A stretch of 64,000 bases of DNA from JAYPHU01 sp038127535 (GCA_038127535.1 JAYPHU010000008.1:1-64000), one strand, 5' to 3'; positions 15,512 through 25,376 are shown, counted from the first letter of the stretch. Notes: generated by a model from the letters alone, not told the origin. A program made the numbers and translations.

Positions 15512-17224
15512 CTATACGGCCTTAGCCTTTGCCGTCAGGGCATTCGACAAGTCCGCCGCTAGGTCACTGATAGCACTCGACCAATCCCGGTCCCTCCCTT
15601 GCCGGTAGGCCCGGATCGACGGGAAGAAGGGCACTGTAGGACCGCTATCGCCCCAATACCAAAACGGTGCACGATCAATCAGCATATATGTCGGCGCACC
15701 AACAGCGCCGGCCAGGTTCGCGGTAACATTGGACGTCGTGACCACGGCATCCATGGCCGGCATGAGAGCGGCCAGTCCATCAAGATCGTTGAACCGGTCC
15801 AGTTCGAGATCAGTGGCAATCTTGGCCCCGAACGTCTCGGTAGCAAGGGCAATCTCTTTCTCGGTCTTGCCATACTGCAAGTTCACAAAAACGGCGCCTG
15901 GAATGGTTAGTATTTTCTCCCATGCCGCCAACGGGACGGATTTACGTGCGCCAGTTTTGCCGGCCCCGCTTTTCCAGGAAATGCCGATGAAAGGACCATC
16001 CCCATAGGACTTCAGACGTTCACGAAACGTCGACACCTTATCCGGGTCCGGCATGAGATATCCGGTGGTCAGGTGACCCTGAGGACCTTCGGGCGGCAAA
16101 AGTTTGACCAGATCGGCAATTCCCGCCCGGGCGCTGATCTCCTGAACCAGACACGCCGGATCAATCGGGTCAACTTTGGCCACGATTTCCAGGCCTGGCC
16201 AACTGCGCCGATAAAGTTTCACCAGCCGCGCGTCGCATTCCACGACCATGTCGGATGTTTTAACCAATAACTGCGGTATGAGCCCCGCATAGAGGAGCTC
16301 GTCGCCGACGCCTTGTTCGGCGTGAACCAACAGCTTACCCCGCCGGGGACGCTGACCGGTCCATAGCGGTTGCGGAAAAGCCCGCTCAATGAAAGCGTTC
16401 TGCAGACGCCGCCAGTCCCAATCGGCGAGACCTGCCTTAAAATTGCCCTGCAGCAGTTGCGCCACAGCACGATTCCACCGCGCCTCTACATATTCAGGAT
16501 CAACCTGGATCGCGGACTCATACAATGTCAAAGCGCCGGCAACGTCGCCCTGTTCCCGGCGGGCCAGGCCAAGCCCGTTGAGATAGGCCGGGGTGCCGGG
16601 TGCGCCGCCCAGCGCCCGATTGAAAGCCGTTTCGGCACGTTCCGGCTCATCCGCCTCCAGCAGCTGCTGGCCTTTTTCATACTGAAACGCCGGCGATTCT
16701 TTTACGTTGACCGCAATCTCATCCAACGCCTTTTCCGCGTCAAGCAGATCGCCCTGCCCGCGCAGGATGTTCGCCAAGTTGAGCGACGCCAAGGGATGCC
16801 CAGGCGCCAGATCAAGTGCACGTCGGAGCTCGGCAACAGCCTCGTCCGTCCGCCCTAAATCACGCAGCACATTCGCCAGATTGTTGGCGGCGTCGACATT
16901 AACGCTGTCCAAATCCACTGCCTTGCGGCAATAAGCTTCGGCCTCCGCCAAGCGGCCCTGCTGGCGCAGCAACGCGCCGAGTGACATATGAAAGATAGGG
17001 TTTTCCGGCTCCAGAACCGCCGCTGAATCGATCAACTTCAGGGCGGCTTTGACTTTGCCCGTTTGGTAAGCGATGACCCCCAGCCGGTGGCGCGCAGACG
17101 CGCAAGCCGGGTCAAGTTTCAAAACATCGCGATAAAGGCTTTCCGCGCTCTGAAGATCACCGGCGTCATGTCGGGCAATGGCGTCGGAAATTAGCCGATC
17201 CTGCCGGGTACTGAAATAATTCAA
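15512..17224 (-). CDS. TPR-repeat protein with C-terminal glycosyltransferase-like domain
   Basis: A 570-residue protein. About seven TPRs occupy residues 10-270 (PACASARHRLGVIAYQTGKV and similar). The C-terminal part, about 285-560, contains LLVHAEQGVGDELLYAGLIP, GISWKSGAGKTGARKSVPL, FVNLQYGKTEKE and AVVTTSNVTANLAGAVGAPTY, the pattern of GT-B/heptosyltransferase-like domains commonly fused to TPRs. The donor sugar is unknown. A TTG start at 17224 is used; the ribosome site is weak, so a downstream start is possible. With the following sulfotransferase it may form a two-step modification system. Confidence 0.8.
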   Translation of the reverse strand: MNYFSTRQDRLISDAIARHDAGDLQSAESLYRDVLKLDPACASARHRLGVIAYQTGKVKAALKLIDSAAVLEPENPIFHMSLGALLRQQGRLAEAEAYCRKAVDLDSVNVDAANNLANVLRDLGRTDEAVAELRRALDLAPGHPLASLNLANILRGQGDLLDAEKALDEIAVNVKESPAFQYEKGQQLLEADEPERAETAFNRALGGAPGTPAYLNGLGLARREQGDVAGALTLYESAIQVDPEYVEARWNRAVAQLLQGNFKAGLADWDWRRLQNAFIERAFPQPLWTGQRPRRGKLLVHAEQGVGDELLYAGLIPQLLVKTSDMVVECDARLVKLYRRSWPGLEIVAKVDPIDPACLVQEISARAGIADLVKLLPPEGPQGHLTTGYLMPDPDKVSTFRERLKSYGDGPFIGISWKSGAGKTGARKSVPLAAWEKILTIPGAVFVNLQYGKTEKEIALATETFGAKIATDLELDRFNDLDGLAALMPAMDAVVTTSNVTANLAGAVGAPTYMLIDRAPFWYWGDSGPTVPFFPSIRAYRQGRDRDWSSAISDLAADLSNALTAKAKAV

Positions 17225-17360
17225 GGGTCTTTACGTCCACCAATAAGACCGTTGTCTTACGGCCATTTCTTATTCCGGGAATTCGCAGCCAACTATAATT
17301 TGTCAGGCTTTCGAATCTTGCGTACACAAGACGGACATCATGCACGGAGAGGCCTTACAA

Positions 17361-18044
17361 ATGGTAAATACAGAGCGCACCGAAGCGCAGAAAAAAGCCG
17401 GGGAAGCAACGGCCAAACACCTGATCGATATCAAGGCGGTAAACTTCCGGCCAAGCGAGCCCTACATCCTGACCGCGGGTTGGGCGAGCCCAGTGTACAT
17501 CGATTGCCGCAAGGTCATCGCCTTTCTGGAAGAGCGCCGCGAAATCATCAGGATGGGCGTGGAGATGCTGAACCGGGACATGGACATGTCTAAGGTCGAC
17601 CTGGTTGCCGGCGGTGAAACGGCTGGCATCCCCTATGCCGCCTGGATCTCCGAAGATGTCTCCAAGCCCATGCTCTACATCCGCAAAAAACCGAAGGGCT
17701 TTGGCCGCAACGCCCAGATTGAGGGCGAGATGCCTGAGGGCAGCCATGTCCTGTTAGTGGAAGACCTGGCGACCGACGGCGGCAGCAAGATCACTTTCAT
17801 CGACGCCATCCGAAATGCCGGCGGCACGGTCTCCGACGTCTTCGTTGTGTTTTTCTATGGCGCCTTCCCCGGCGCGGATGAAACGATGGCCAAGGCCGAG
17901 ATCAATCTGCACTATCTCTGCGACTGGTGGGATGTCCTCGCAGCCGCCGAAGCCGGCGGCTACTTCACGCCGGAAGACATTGCGGACGTGCGGGAATTCC
18001 TGGCCGACCCGACCGGCTGGTCTGCCTCTCACGGCGGCAAATAA
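17361..18044 (+). CDS. pyrE: Orotate phosphoribosyltransferase
   Basis: A 227-residue type I phosphoribosyltransferase. The PRPP-binding loop reads VLLVEDLATDGGSK, and other OPRT features are visible: SPVYIDCRKVIAF, DLVAGGETAGIPYAAW and LYIRKKPKGFGRNAQIEG (flexible catalytic loop). The enzyme converts orotate plus PRPP to OMP in pyrimidine synthesis. ATG 17361 is preferred over ATG 17340 because GGAGAGG lies 8 bases upstream of it. It stands alone, divergent from the TPR pair. Confidence 0.85.
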   Translation: MVNTERTEAQKKAGEATAKHLIDIKAVNFRPSEPYILTAGWASPVYIDCRKVIAFLEERREIIRMGVEMLNRDMDMSKVDLVAGGETAGIPYAAWISEDVSKPMLYIRKKPKGFGRNAQIEGEMPEGSHVLLVEDLATDGGSKITFIDAIRNAGGTVSDVFVVFFYGAFPGADETMAKAEINLHYLCDWWDVLAAAEAGGYFTPEDIADVREFLADPTGWSASHGGK

Positions 18045-18087
18045 ATAGTCCGGACGGCGATAGTGTCGGCTAGAGAGCCGTAACGAC

Positions 18088-19374
18088 ATGAGTCAAAACC
18101 CGCCAAGTAATAAACTTGCCAATGCCTTGGGCGGAATTGGTCTCGCCCTGAGCTCCAAAAATTTCGCCTGGTATTGTGGCGGTATGGCATTGTCGCTGAC
18201 GGGATCGTTTGTCTTCTTCACTGCCCTTGGCTGGGTCACATTCGAGCTCACTCGCTCGCCGGCGTGGCTGGGCACCGTCGTTCTCGCGGAAACGCTTCCC
18301 AACGTTATCGTTGGCCCCTTTGCCGGCGTGTTGATCGACCGGTGGAGTGCGAAGTGGGCTCTATTTTGGGCTCAGTTGTTCGCGGCGATTATTATGACAT
18401 TACTATCGATCGCGACATTCGGCGGCTGGATAACCATTGAGCTGTTGATCGTTTTCGCGATTCTCATCGGCACGCTGAATGGCGTCGCCTTTCCTGCACA
18501 TTTTGCCATCCTGCCGAAGCTGGTGCCGCGCGAGAACCTATCGCCGGCCGTGGCGTTGCAGACGTCGGTCTCCCAAACGGCGCGGTTCTTGGGGCCAGCC
18601 GCCGCTGGTGGACTCATCATCTTAGGCGGTGGCGACGTGTGGGGTGGTGGCGGCTTAGCGTTTGGATTTAAGGCCGTCAGCTACAGCGGATTTCTCATCG
18701 CACTCCTGTTCATTCATGTCGACGAAACCAAGGACACGCTGACGACAAGAGGCAGCGTCGGCCGCGAACTTCTGGACGGCATGCAGTACGCCTGGTCCAC
18801 GCTTCGCCTTCGCTATTTGTTGATCACGGCCGTGGCACTGGGGATATTCCTGCGCCCGGTTTACGAACTTATGCCCGCATTCGTCGGCGGCATTTTGAAT
18901 TCCGATGCGACGGCCTTATCGACGCTACTGGCGGCAACGGGAGGCGGCGCCATGATCGCCTCTCTCTGGCTGGCCCGCCGCGGCAAACTGGAGGGATTGG
19001 TCAACATACAAAACCTGACTTTTGCCGTTACCGCACTGGTTCTGGGCATTTTCCTGTTTACGCGAAATATTGGTTTCGGCATTTTTTTGATGGTTCTCTA
19101 CGGCACGATGTCCGCGTCGGTGTTGATCGCCAATCAGACTCTCCTGCAAAGTACGATTGATGATCGAATGCGGGCCCGCGTGCTCAGCTTGTATGCGCTC
19201 ACGTTGCGCGCCATACCGGCCCTGGGCGCCTTTATCGTTGGACATATCGCCGGCTTTACCGGCTTAGTCCCGGCGTTGGCCGGCGTGACGGTTCTCGGTG
19301 TTTTATACTGGCTTTGGGTGACCTTCAGCTCTAGCGCGAAGGAACATCATAACAGTTTAGAATCCGACCCGTAG
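18088..19374 (+). CDS. MFS transporter, putative exporter
   Basis: A 428-residue membrane protein with about 11-12 hydrophobic helices and the pattern of the MFS_3/enterobactin-exporter-like branch: FAWYCGGMALSLTGSFVFF at helix 1, GPFAGVLIDRWSAKW between helices 2 and 3, and ALQTSVSQTARFLGPAAAGG. Members export siderophores, drugs or metabolites by proton exchange. The start is 43 bases after pyrE; no specific substrate is suggested by context. Confidence 0.85.
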   Translation: MSQNPPSNKLANALGGIGLALSSKNFAWYCGGMALSLTGSFVFFTALGWVTFELTRSPAWLGTVVLAETLPNVIVGPFAGVLIDRWSAKWALFWAQLFAAIIMTLLSIATFGGWITIELLIVFAILIGTLNGVAFPAHFAILPKLVPRENLSPAVALQTSVSQTARFLGPAAAGGLIILGGGDVWGGGGLAFGFKAVSYSGFLIALLFIHVDETKDTLTTRGSVGRELLDGMQYAWSTLRLRYLLITAVALGIFLRPVYELMPAFVGGILNSDATALSTLLAATGGGAMIASLWLARRGKLEGLVNIQNLTFAVTALVLGIFLFTRNIGFGIFLMVLYGTMSASVLIANQTLLQSTIDDRMRARVLSLYALTLRAIPALGAFIVGHIAGFTGLVPALAGVTVLGVLYWLWVTFSSSAKEHHNSLESDP

Positions 19375-19435
19375 CCCAAATACGAAATGGGCGCGCCGCA
19401 GCACGCCCTTTGCCGGTGTTGTAATGAACAGCGTA

Positions 19436-19918
19436 TTAACTACCGCGCTTTGGCGCCATCGTCGTCTTATAGTCTGCAATTGCTCGTTTTAACTCAACTT
19501 GTTCCTTGTAGCCCGACGGGCACAGCCCGGTCAGTTTGGCCAGATTAGTTTGCGCGCCGGCGAGATTATTCTGTTTGAGAAAGAGTTCGCCCTGATACTC
19601 CAACGCGCCCTTGTGGTTCGCGTTGATGGCGAAGACTTTTTGATACGAGGCTGCGGCCTGTTGCAGCTTGCCCATCTTGCGGTAGGCAAATCCGATATAA
19701 TTGTGGGCATCGGCATTTTTCGGCTGTTCGGCGACCACTTTGTTCATCAGTCGAATGGCCCGATCGTATTTGGCGGCGTAAACGGCCTTCTTGCTGTTTT
19801 CAAAATTCTCGCGCGCCGTCGGTACCTTCGGAGATGAATCCGATCCCATGGCCGACACATCCGGCGCGGTCAACGCAACGGCGGCCAACACCGCAAAAAC
19901 AAAATCAATTCTCAACAT
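19436..19918 (-). CDS. Secreted TPR-repeat protein
   Basis: A 160-residue protein starting at ATG 19918, chosen because GGAAGGAGAAGA precedes it and a signal peptide follows (MLRIDFVFAVLAAVALT, cleavage near VSAMG). Three TPR units follow (AKYDRAIRLMNKVVAEQPKN, ADAHNYIGFAYRKMGKLQQA, KGALEYQGELFLKQNNLAGA). It is probably a periplasmic scaffold. It converges on the MFS gene and diverges from the peptide-binding-protein gene across a gap that holds a Crp-like palindrome. Confidence 0.8.
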   Translation of the reverse strand: MLRIDFVFAVLAAVALTAPDVSAMGSDSSPKVPTARENFENSKKAVYAAKYDRAIRLMNKVVAEQPKNADAHNYIGFAYRKMGKLQQAAASYQKVFAINANHKGALEYQGELFLKQNNLAGAQTNLAKLTGLCPSGYKEQVELKRAIADYKTTMAPKRGS

Positions 19919-20024
19919 TAATTCTTCTCCTTCCCATTCGGGATCGACATACAATTCATAACCAATAAACGCGATTTCGCGAATTTTAATCCCACGGCAA
20001 ATAATCGATTTCCTGTATCCAATC

Positions 20025-20040
20025 TGTGACTTGGATCATA
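20025..20040. promoter_or_regulatory. Crp/Fnr-like half-site pair
   Basis: TGTGA, six bases, TCATA: one mismatch from the Crp consensus TGTGA-N6-TCACA. It lies 76 bases upstream of the ABC binding-protein gene and about 107 bases upstream of the divergent TPR gene. The match is short and could be chance. Confidence 0.3.
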
Positions 20041-20115
20041 CGAAGCACAAGATCGTGACGTAATTACGGCATGATAGGCGATTGCTGACACGAGCTATGT
20101 TGGCTAAATTTCGAT

Positions 20116-21771
20116 ATGCGCAAGCTCCTGATTTTACCGGCTCTCCTAGCCGCCACGTTGTCCGGTGCGGCGAATGCCGCCAAGGACACGCTGACCATCG
20201 GATTGACCCAGTTTCCATCCACGTTCCACCCGAATATCGATTCCATGCTGGCCAAGTCCTACATCCTGGCGGCCACCCGGCGGCCCCTCACCATGCACGA
20301 CCCTGGCTGGAAATTGATGTGCATGCTCTGCGCCCAACTGCCCACCATCGAAAATGGTCTGGCCAAAAAAGAAACCACTCCTGATGGCAAACAGGGCATC
20401 GCGGTCACCTACACAATTCGTCCCGATGCCACTTGGGGTGACGGTGTTCCGGTCTCGACGAAGGATGTTATCTTTACCTGGAAAGTGGGCCGGCATCCGA
20501 AAAGCGGGGTAGCGGGACAGGAATTCTACCGCCGGGTCTATAAGGTCGACGCTAAAAACGACAAGACGTTCACCTTTCACGTGGACAAGCTGTTCTTTGA
20601 CTACAATTCCATCGGCGGGTTTGAGCTCATTCCAGCCCACCTGGATGAGAAAATCTTTGACGCCAACCCGGCTGAGTATAAAAACCGGACCACTTTCGAT
20701 AGCGACACGACCAACAAGGGACTCTATTTTGGCCCGTACAGAATATCTGAGGTCAAAGCTGGCTCCCACGTCGTATTGGTCCCCAATGAGACCTGGTGGG
20801 GCAAAAAGCCGAGGTTCAAGCGGGTGGTCATACGGGTAATCGGCAATACCGCCGCCCTGGAGGCCAATCTTCTCTCAGGTTCGATTGATATGATATCCGG
20901 TGATCTGGGCATTACCATCGACCAGGCTATCTCCTTTGACAAACGGCACGGCAATAAGTTCAACATCGTCTACAAATCAGGACTGATCTACGAGCACATT
21001 GATCTCAATCTGGATAACCCCATACTTAAGGACCGCAAGGTCCGGGAGGCTCTGGTCCTGAGCATCGACCGGCAGGCCTTAAACGAGCAACTGTTCGGCG
21101 GCCGTCAACCGGTGGCGCATACAAACATCAATCCCTTGGATTGGATTTACGACAAGAACGCCCCGCAATATGCCTTCGATGCTAAAAAATCGGCCGCTCT
21201 TTTGGATAGTGCCGGCTGGTCGGTGAAGCGTGGCGGCATCCGACACAACGCCAAGGGCGAGAAACTGACCTTTGAGTTGATGACCACTGCCGGCAATCGG
21301 ACGCGCGAACTGGTGGAGCAGGTCCTACAAAGTCAGTGGAAGCAGTTGGGGATTGATGTCCGTATTCGCAACGAGCCGGCCCGCGTCTTTTTCGGCCAAA
21401 CGGTGACACAGCGGAAATTTCCGTCGTTCGCCATGTTCGCCTGGATTTCAGCGCCGGAGAGCGTGCCGCGCAGCACGTTGCACTCGGATCACATCCCAAG
21501 CGCAGACAACAATTGGGCGGGCCAGAACTATACCGGATTCCGCAGCAAGGAGATGGATGCGCTCATCGAGCAGATTGAGGTGGAACTGGATAAGGAGAAA
21601 CGCCGCAGTTTGTGGCAACGGTTCCAGCACATCTATGCGACCGAGCTGCCGGTCATCCCGCTCTACTTTCGGGCAAACGCCTATATCCTGCCGAAATGGC
21701 TAACCGGCGTGACACCCACCGGCCACCTGGGCACGACAACGCTGTGGATTGAAAATTGGGGGGCGAAGTAG
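20116..21771 (+). CDS. ABC transporter substrate-binding protein, peptide/nickel (family 5)
   Basis: A 551-residue extracytoplasmic solute-binding protein with a signal peptide (MRKLLILPALLAATLSG, cleavage near ANAAK). Family SBP_bac_5 features include LTIGLTQFPSTFHPNIDSM, the YTIRPDATWGDGVPVSTKDV segment, NPILKDRKVREALVLSIDRQ and a C-terminal PVIPLYFRANAYILPKW. It probably feeds the Opp/Dpp-type ATPases and permeases at 25369-29864, which otherwise lack a binding protein here, although 3.6 kb of unrelated genes intervene. Ligand: oligopeptide or other small solute, not assignable. Confidence 0.88.
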   Translation: MRKLLILPALLAATLSGAANAAKDTLTIGLTQFPSTFHPNIDSMLAKSYILAATRRPLTMHDPGWKLMCMLCAQLPTIENGLAKKETTPDGKQGIAVTYTIRPDATWGDGVPVSTKDVIFTWKVGRHPKSGVAGQEFYRRVYKVDAKNDKTFTFHVDKLFFDYNSIGGFELIPAHLDEKIFDANPAEYKNRTTFDSDTTNKGLYFGPYRISEVKAGSHVVLVPNETWWGKKPRFKRVVIRVIGNTAALEANLLSGSIDMISGDLGITIDQAISFDKRHGNKFNIVYKSGLIYEHIDLNLDNPILKDRKVREALVLSIDRQALNEQLFGGRQPVAHTNINPLDWIYDKNAPQYAFDAKKSAALLDSAGWSVKRGGIRHNAKGEKLTFELMTTAGNRTRELVEQVLQSQWKQLGIDVRIRNEPARVFFGQTVTQRKFPSFAMFAWISAPESVPRSTLHSDHIPSADNNWAGQNYTGFRSKEMDALIEQIEVELDKEKRRSLWQRFQHIYATELPVIPLYFRANAYILPKWLTGVTPTGHLGTTTLWIENWGAK

Positions 21772-21781
21772 CCTACTTCTT

Positions 21782-22300
21782 TTACTTGGCCTTTTGCTTT
21801 GCTGCCTTTTCCTTCTTCTCCCGCTCGCGACGTTCGATCTCTTCCGGATGTGCGGCCGTCATGCAGCCCTGCTTATTGAACATGGTCGCCGCCGAGCCCG
21901 AAACGTAAGGCAGACTCTGCTGCACGCTAACGTTTGTGACAAAGCCTTCGTATTTACCGAAGGACTTGGAGACGACCGGCTTCAGCTTCTTGGCCATGTC
22001 CTGGACATCCAGCTTACCCCTGGCAATCATGGTAAAGGATTTTCCATTGAAGTAGCCGAGGATGCCGTCCCGCACCCTGGGCGACAAGCGGCAGACGTTA
22101 TCCGACGCGCGCTTTTTTTTGACGGGCTGCAGAAAAACCGTGACCGGCAAATTGTATTTGCGGCTTATGCCTTTTTCCTTCGCCTGAATCATAAAAACCT
22201 GTAGCTGCACCTGGTGATTGGCCTGTGCCGGGGTAGCGGCGCTGATCAGGATCGCGACGCCTAGGAGCGCGCCTAAGAAAATCGAAAATCTAGAACTCAT
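21782..22300 (-). CDS. Secreted protein of unknown function
   Basis: A 172-residue protein with a clear signal peptide (MSSRFSIFLGALLGVAILIS, cleavage near AQANH) and a very lysine/glutamate-rich charged tail (last 25 residues). Two Cys are present (NVCRLSPRVRDGILGYFNGK and GCMTAAHP). I do not recognise the family; the VRDGILGYF segment slightly recalls FliL/flagellar-stator proteins, but this is not enough for a call. It converges on the binding-protein gene and diverges from the acyl-ligase gene. Confidence 0.6.
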   Translation of the reverse strand: MSSRFSIFLGALLGVAILISAATPAQANHQVQLQVFMIQAKEKGISRKYNLPVTVFLQPVKKKRASDNVCRLSPRVRDGILGYFNGKSFTMIARGKLDVQDMAKKLKPVVSKSFGKYEGFVTNVSVQQSLPYVSGSAATMFNKQGCMTAAHPEEIERREREKKEKAAKQKAK

Positions 22301-22408
22301 ACCGAAAGCACCTTTAGTTTTTTTAAGGCCCCAGGAGGGACCCCGAAATTTCTGATTAGCTTCATCAAGCCATTCTTCGTCATATTAGCCAAATCGCCGC
22401 GGCTCTTC

Positions 22409-22424
22409 CGTGATGTAGATCACG
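22409..22424. promoter_or_regulatory. Crp/Fnr-family-like palindrome
   Basis: CGTGAT-GTAG-ATCACG, a palindrome of two perfect 6-base arms, resembles a Crp site (GTGA-N6-TCAC core). It lies in the 211-base gap between the divergent secreted-protein gene and the ACP-ligase-acyltransferase gene, 88 bases upstream of the latter, a plausible activator position. Confidence 0.4.
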
Positions 22425-22511
22425 AGCTCAGGGCGCGTGGTATCGTGGTTTTTCACCAGCATTTGCGATAGCCTCTTACCTCAGATCAGATAGAACTAAA
22501 GGCCCACACCA

Positions 22512-25376
22512 GTGACACCAGCACCTGATGGCGAAAATATGGCAGCCACCCCTGAGAAACTTCTCTCTCTCGTCGCCGAGGTCGTGGACGAACTCCATCC
22601 GGGGCAAGGACTGGGCCAAGCCGTCGGGCTGGACGTCTCCCTGGACGGCGGCTTAGGGCTGGACAGTTTGTCACGGGTCGAATTGATCCACCGCCTGGAA
22701 CGTGCGTGCGGGGTTTCGTTGCCGGAGGTCGTCATTCAGCGGGCGGAAACCCCCCGCGATCTATGGCGGGAACTCTCAGCCTTGTCGGCTCCCGGCACGA
22801 ACGAGAAACTTCCGGACAATATTGAACTGAAAACCAGTGCGGCCGCGACCACCGAGCATGCCGAAACTCTGAACGAAGTCCTGGAGTGGCATGCCCAAAC
22901 CCATCCTGACGATACGCATATCCGACTCATTCAGCCCGATGACGAGAACGAAACGCTGAGCTTCCGCGATCTATACGAGGAAGCGCTGAGCCTCACCGGC
23001 GGCCTGATCAGCCACGACCTGGCACCGGGGGAATGCGTCTTGCTTATGCTGCCGACGAGCCGCGATTATTTCGTCAGCTTCTTCGGCGTTCTGCTGGCCG
23101 GCGGGGTGCCGGTGCCAGTCTATCCGCCCGGCCGCCCGCAGCAGTTGGAGGAGCACCTCATCCGCCACGCCAAAATCGCAGAGCGGGCCCGGGCCGGCAT
23201 TATGATCACGGTGGCCGAGGCCCTGCCCTTCGCCAAGCTCATGTCGGCGCAATCAATAACTTTGAGAGCGGTGGTCACCTGTGAACAACTCGCCGCCGGC
23301 CAATTCACCCCCCCCCTACCCATCGTATCCCCCACCGACACGGTCTTTCTCCAGTTCACATCCGGCAGTACAGGCGATCCCAAAGGCGTCATCTTGAGTC
23401 ATGCCAACCTGTTGGCCAACATCCGAGCCATGGGCCGGCAACTGCAGGCCGGCCCCGACGATGTTTTCGTCAGCTGGCTGCCGCTCTATCACGATATGGG
23501 GCTGATCGGGGCCTGGCTCGGCAGCCTGACCTATGGAATTCCTTTGGTCATTATGTCGCCGCTCACGTTTTTGGCCCGGCCACAACGCTGGCTGCAAACC
23601 ATCAGCGAGTACAACGGTACGATCTCCGGCGCGCCCAATTTCGCCTACGAGATGTGCGTCAACAGGCTCCGGGACGAGGACCTGGAAGGCATCGATCTTT
23701 CAAGCTGGCGGGTGGCGTTTAACGGCGCGGAGGCGGTCAGCCCCGCCACGATGGAGCGGTTCTGCGAGCGGTTTGAGGAAAATGGCTTCAAGCGGGAGTC
23801 CATGATGGCGGTCTATGGTTTGGCGGAGAATTCCGTCGGCCTCGCTTTTCCGCCACTCGGGCGCGGGCCGAAAATCGATACGGTGAACAGAGAGAGGCTG
23901 GCCCTGTCCGGGGAAGCCATTCCGGTTGACGCGGACCACCAAGGGGCAATCACGGTTCCCGCGTGCGGGCTGCCGCTCCCCGGTCATGAGATCAGGGTCG
24001 TGGACGAGGCGGGGCATGAGCTTGGCGACCGCCGCCAGGGCCGTATTCAGTTTCGCGGCCCCTCCGCCACGTCAGGCTACTTCCGGAACGATGAGGCGAC
24101 CCGCGCCCTGTTCGACGGCGACTGGCGGAACTCAGGTGATCTCGGCTACCTGTCCGAAGGTGACATCTACATCACAGGAAGAGAAAAAGACCTGATCATC
24201 CGGGCGGGACGCAACATCTATCCGACCGAACTTGAAGAAGCCGTCGGCTCCGTCGACGGTATCCAAGCAGGAAACGTCGCGGTCTTCAGCAGCCCCGACC
24301 GCGATTCTGGGGTTGAACGGTTAATTATCTTGGCCGAGAGCCGCCGCCGAGGCGACGAACAGCAGGCCGAGATCAAACAGAAGATCATCGGCATCGTCAC
24401 GGTCCTTACCGGCGCAGCGCCCGACGAAATTGTGCTGGCGCCGCCCCGATCGGTCCCCAAAACATCCAGCGGCAAAATCCGCCGCCAGTCCGCCAAGGCG
24501 CTTTATGAGACCGGCCAGGCGGGACAAAGCGGCGCCGGCGTGAAGTTGCAGATATTTCGGCTTGCGTTGATGAGTATCATGCCGAGCCTTCGTCGAAGTA
24601 TCCGCATTGCCGGAAGCTGGCTATACGCCGCGTATGCCTGGTTAATGCTGATCCTAGCGGCCGTGCCCACATGGATTTTGGTCGCCCTGGCGCCCCTCGC
24701 CTCTGTCCGTTGGGGCATCGTGCGTGGAGTTCTAAAGGTTTTGGGCGGACTCTGCGGCATTCAGATTTCCGTCGAAGGACAGGAGAATATCCCCCGCGAC
24801 CGGCCCTTCCTTTATGCCGTCAACCATGCAAGCTATGTAGACGGCCCAGTGCTATTGAGCGCGTTACCAGGGCGGTTCTCTTTCGTCGCCAAGGGGGAAC
24901 TCAAAGGCAGTTTTATTGCGCGCATTTTTCTGTCACGCCTGGGGACACTGTTCGTGGAAAGGTTTGAAACTGACAAAAGCCTGGACGACGCCCGCGCCCT
25001 ATCCGACGCGATCAAAAATGGTGCGCGTCTGGTCTATTTTCCCGAAGGCACCTTTACCCGGATGTCGGGTTTACTGCCTTTCCACATGGGCGCCTTCACA
25101 ACGGCCGTCGAAAACGGGATTGATATTGTCCCTGTCGTGATCCGCGGAAGCCGCGCCATTTTGCGGGACGATTCAGGATTTCCCCGGCCGGGCGGTATTT
25201 GGATTAAGATATTGCTGGCCGAATCTCCGGCATCCCGGAAGAGCGGCGAGAATTGGGCCAGCGCGATCGAATTGCGCGACCGGGTCAGGTCCATCATGCT
25301 CGCCCACAACGGAGAACCGGATTTGGCTCACGAGCGCGTGTTTGCCGCTCTGGCGAGAGAGACGCCTGATGACTGA
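22512..25376 (+). CDS. ACP - acyl-AMP ligase - acyltransferase fusion
   Basis: A 954-residue three-domain protein. Residues 13-95: acyl-carrier domain with GLGLDSLSRVEL (S52 phosphopantetheine site). Residues 120-665: ANL adenylating domain of the fatty-acyl-AMP ligase type, with FTSGSTGDPKG (282-292), YGLAENSVG, SGDLGYL and catalytic K655 (TSSGKIRR). About 700-735: hydrophobic segment. Residues 750-930: PlsC-type acyltransferase with NHASYVD (H772, D777) and FPEGT (843-847). It probably activates a fatty acid, loads its own ACP and transfers the acyl group to a lipid-like acceptor at the membrane. GTG 22512 or ATG 22539 may be the start. Its 3' end overlaps the ABC ATPase gene by 8 bases. 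Confidence 0.85.
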   Translation: MTPAPDGENMAATPEKLLSLVAEVVDELHPGQGLGQAVGLDVSLDGGLGLDSLSRVELIHRLERACGVSLPEVVIQRAETPRDLWRELSALSAPGTNEKLPDNIELKTSAAATTEHAETLNEVLEWHAQTHPDDTHIRLIQPDDENETLSFRDLYEEALSLTGGLISHDLAPGECVLLMLPTSRDYFVSFFGVLLAGGVPVPVYPPGRPQQLEEHLIRHAKIAERARAGIMITVAEALPFAKLMSAQSITLRAVVTCEQLAAGQFTPPLPIVSPTDTVFLQFTSGSTGDPKGVILSHANLLANIRAMGRQLQAGPDDVFVSWLPLYHDMGLIGAWLGSLTYGIPLVIMSPLTFLARPQRWLQTISEYNGTISGAPNFAYEMCVNRLRDEDLEGIDLSSWRVAFNGAEAVSPATMERFCERFEENGFKRESMMAVYGLAENSVGLAFPPLGRGPKIDTVNRERLALSGEAIPVDADHQGAITVPACGLPLPGHEIRVVDEAGHELGDRRQGRIQFRGPSATSGYFRNDEATRALFDGDWRNSGDLGYLSEGDIYITGREKDLIIRAGRNIYPTELEEAVGSVDGIQAGNVAVFSSPDRDSGVERLIILAESRRRGDEQQAEIKQKIIGIVTVLTGAAPDEIVLAPPRSVPKTSSGKIRRQSAKALYETGQAGQSGAGVKLQIFRLALMSIMPSLRRSIRIAGSWLYAAYAWLMLILAAVPTWILVALAPLASVRWGIVRGVLKVLGGLCGIQISVEGQENIPRDRPFLYAVNHASYVDGPVLLSALPGRFSFVAKGELKGSFIARIFLSRLGTLFVERFETDKSLDDARALSDAIKNGARLVYFPEGTFTRMSGLLPFHMGAFTTAVENGIDIVPVVIRGSRAILRDDSGFPRPGGIWIKILLAESPASRKSGENWASAIELRDRVRSIMLAHNGEPDLAHERVFAALARETPDD

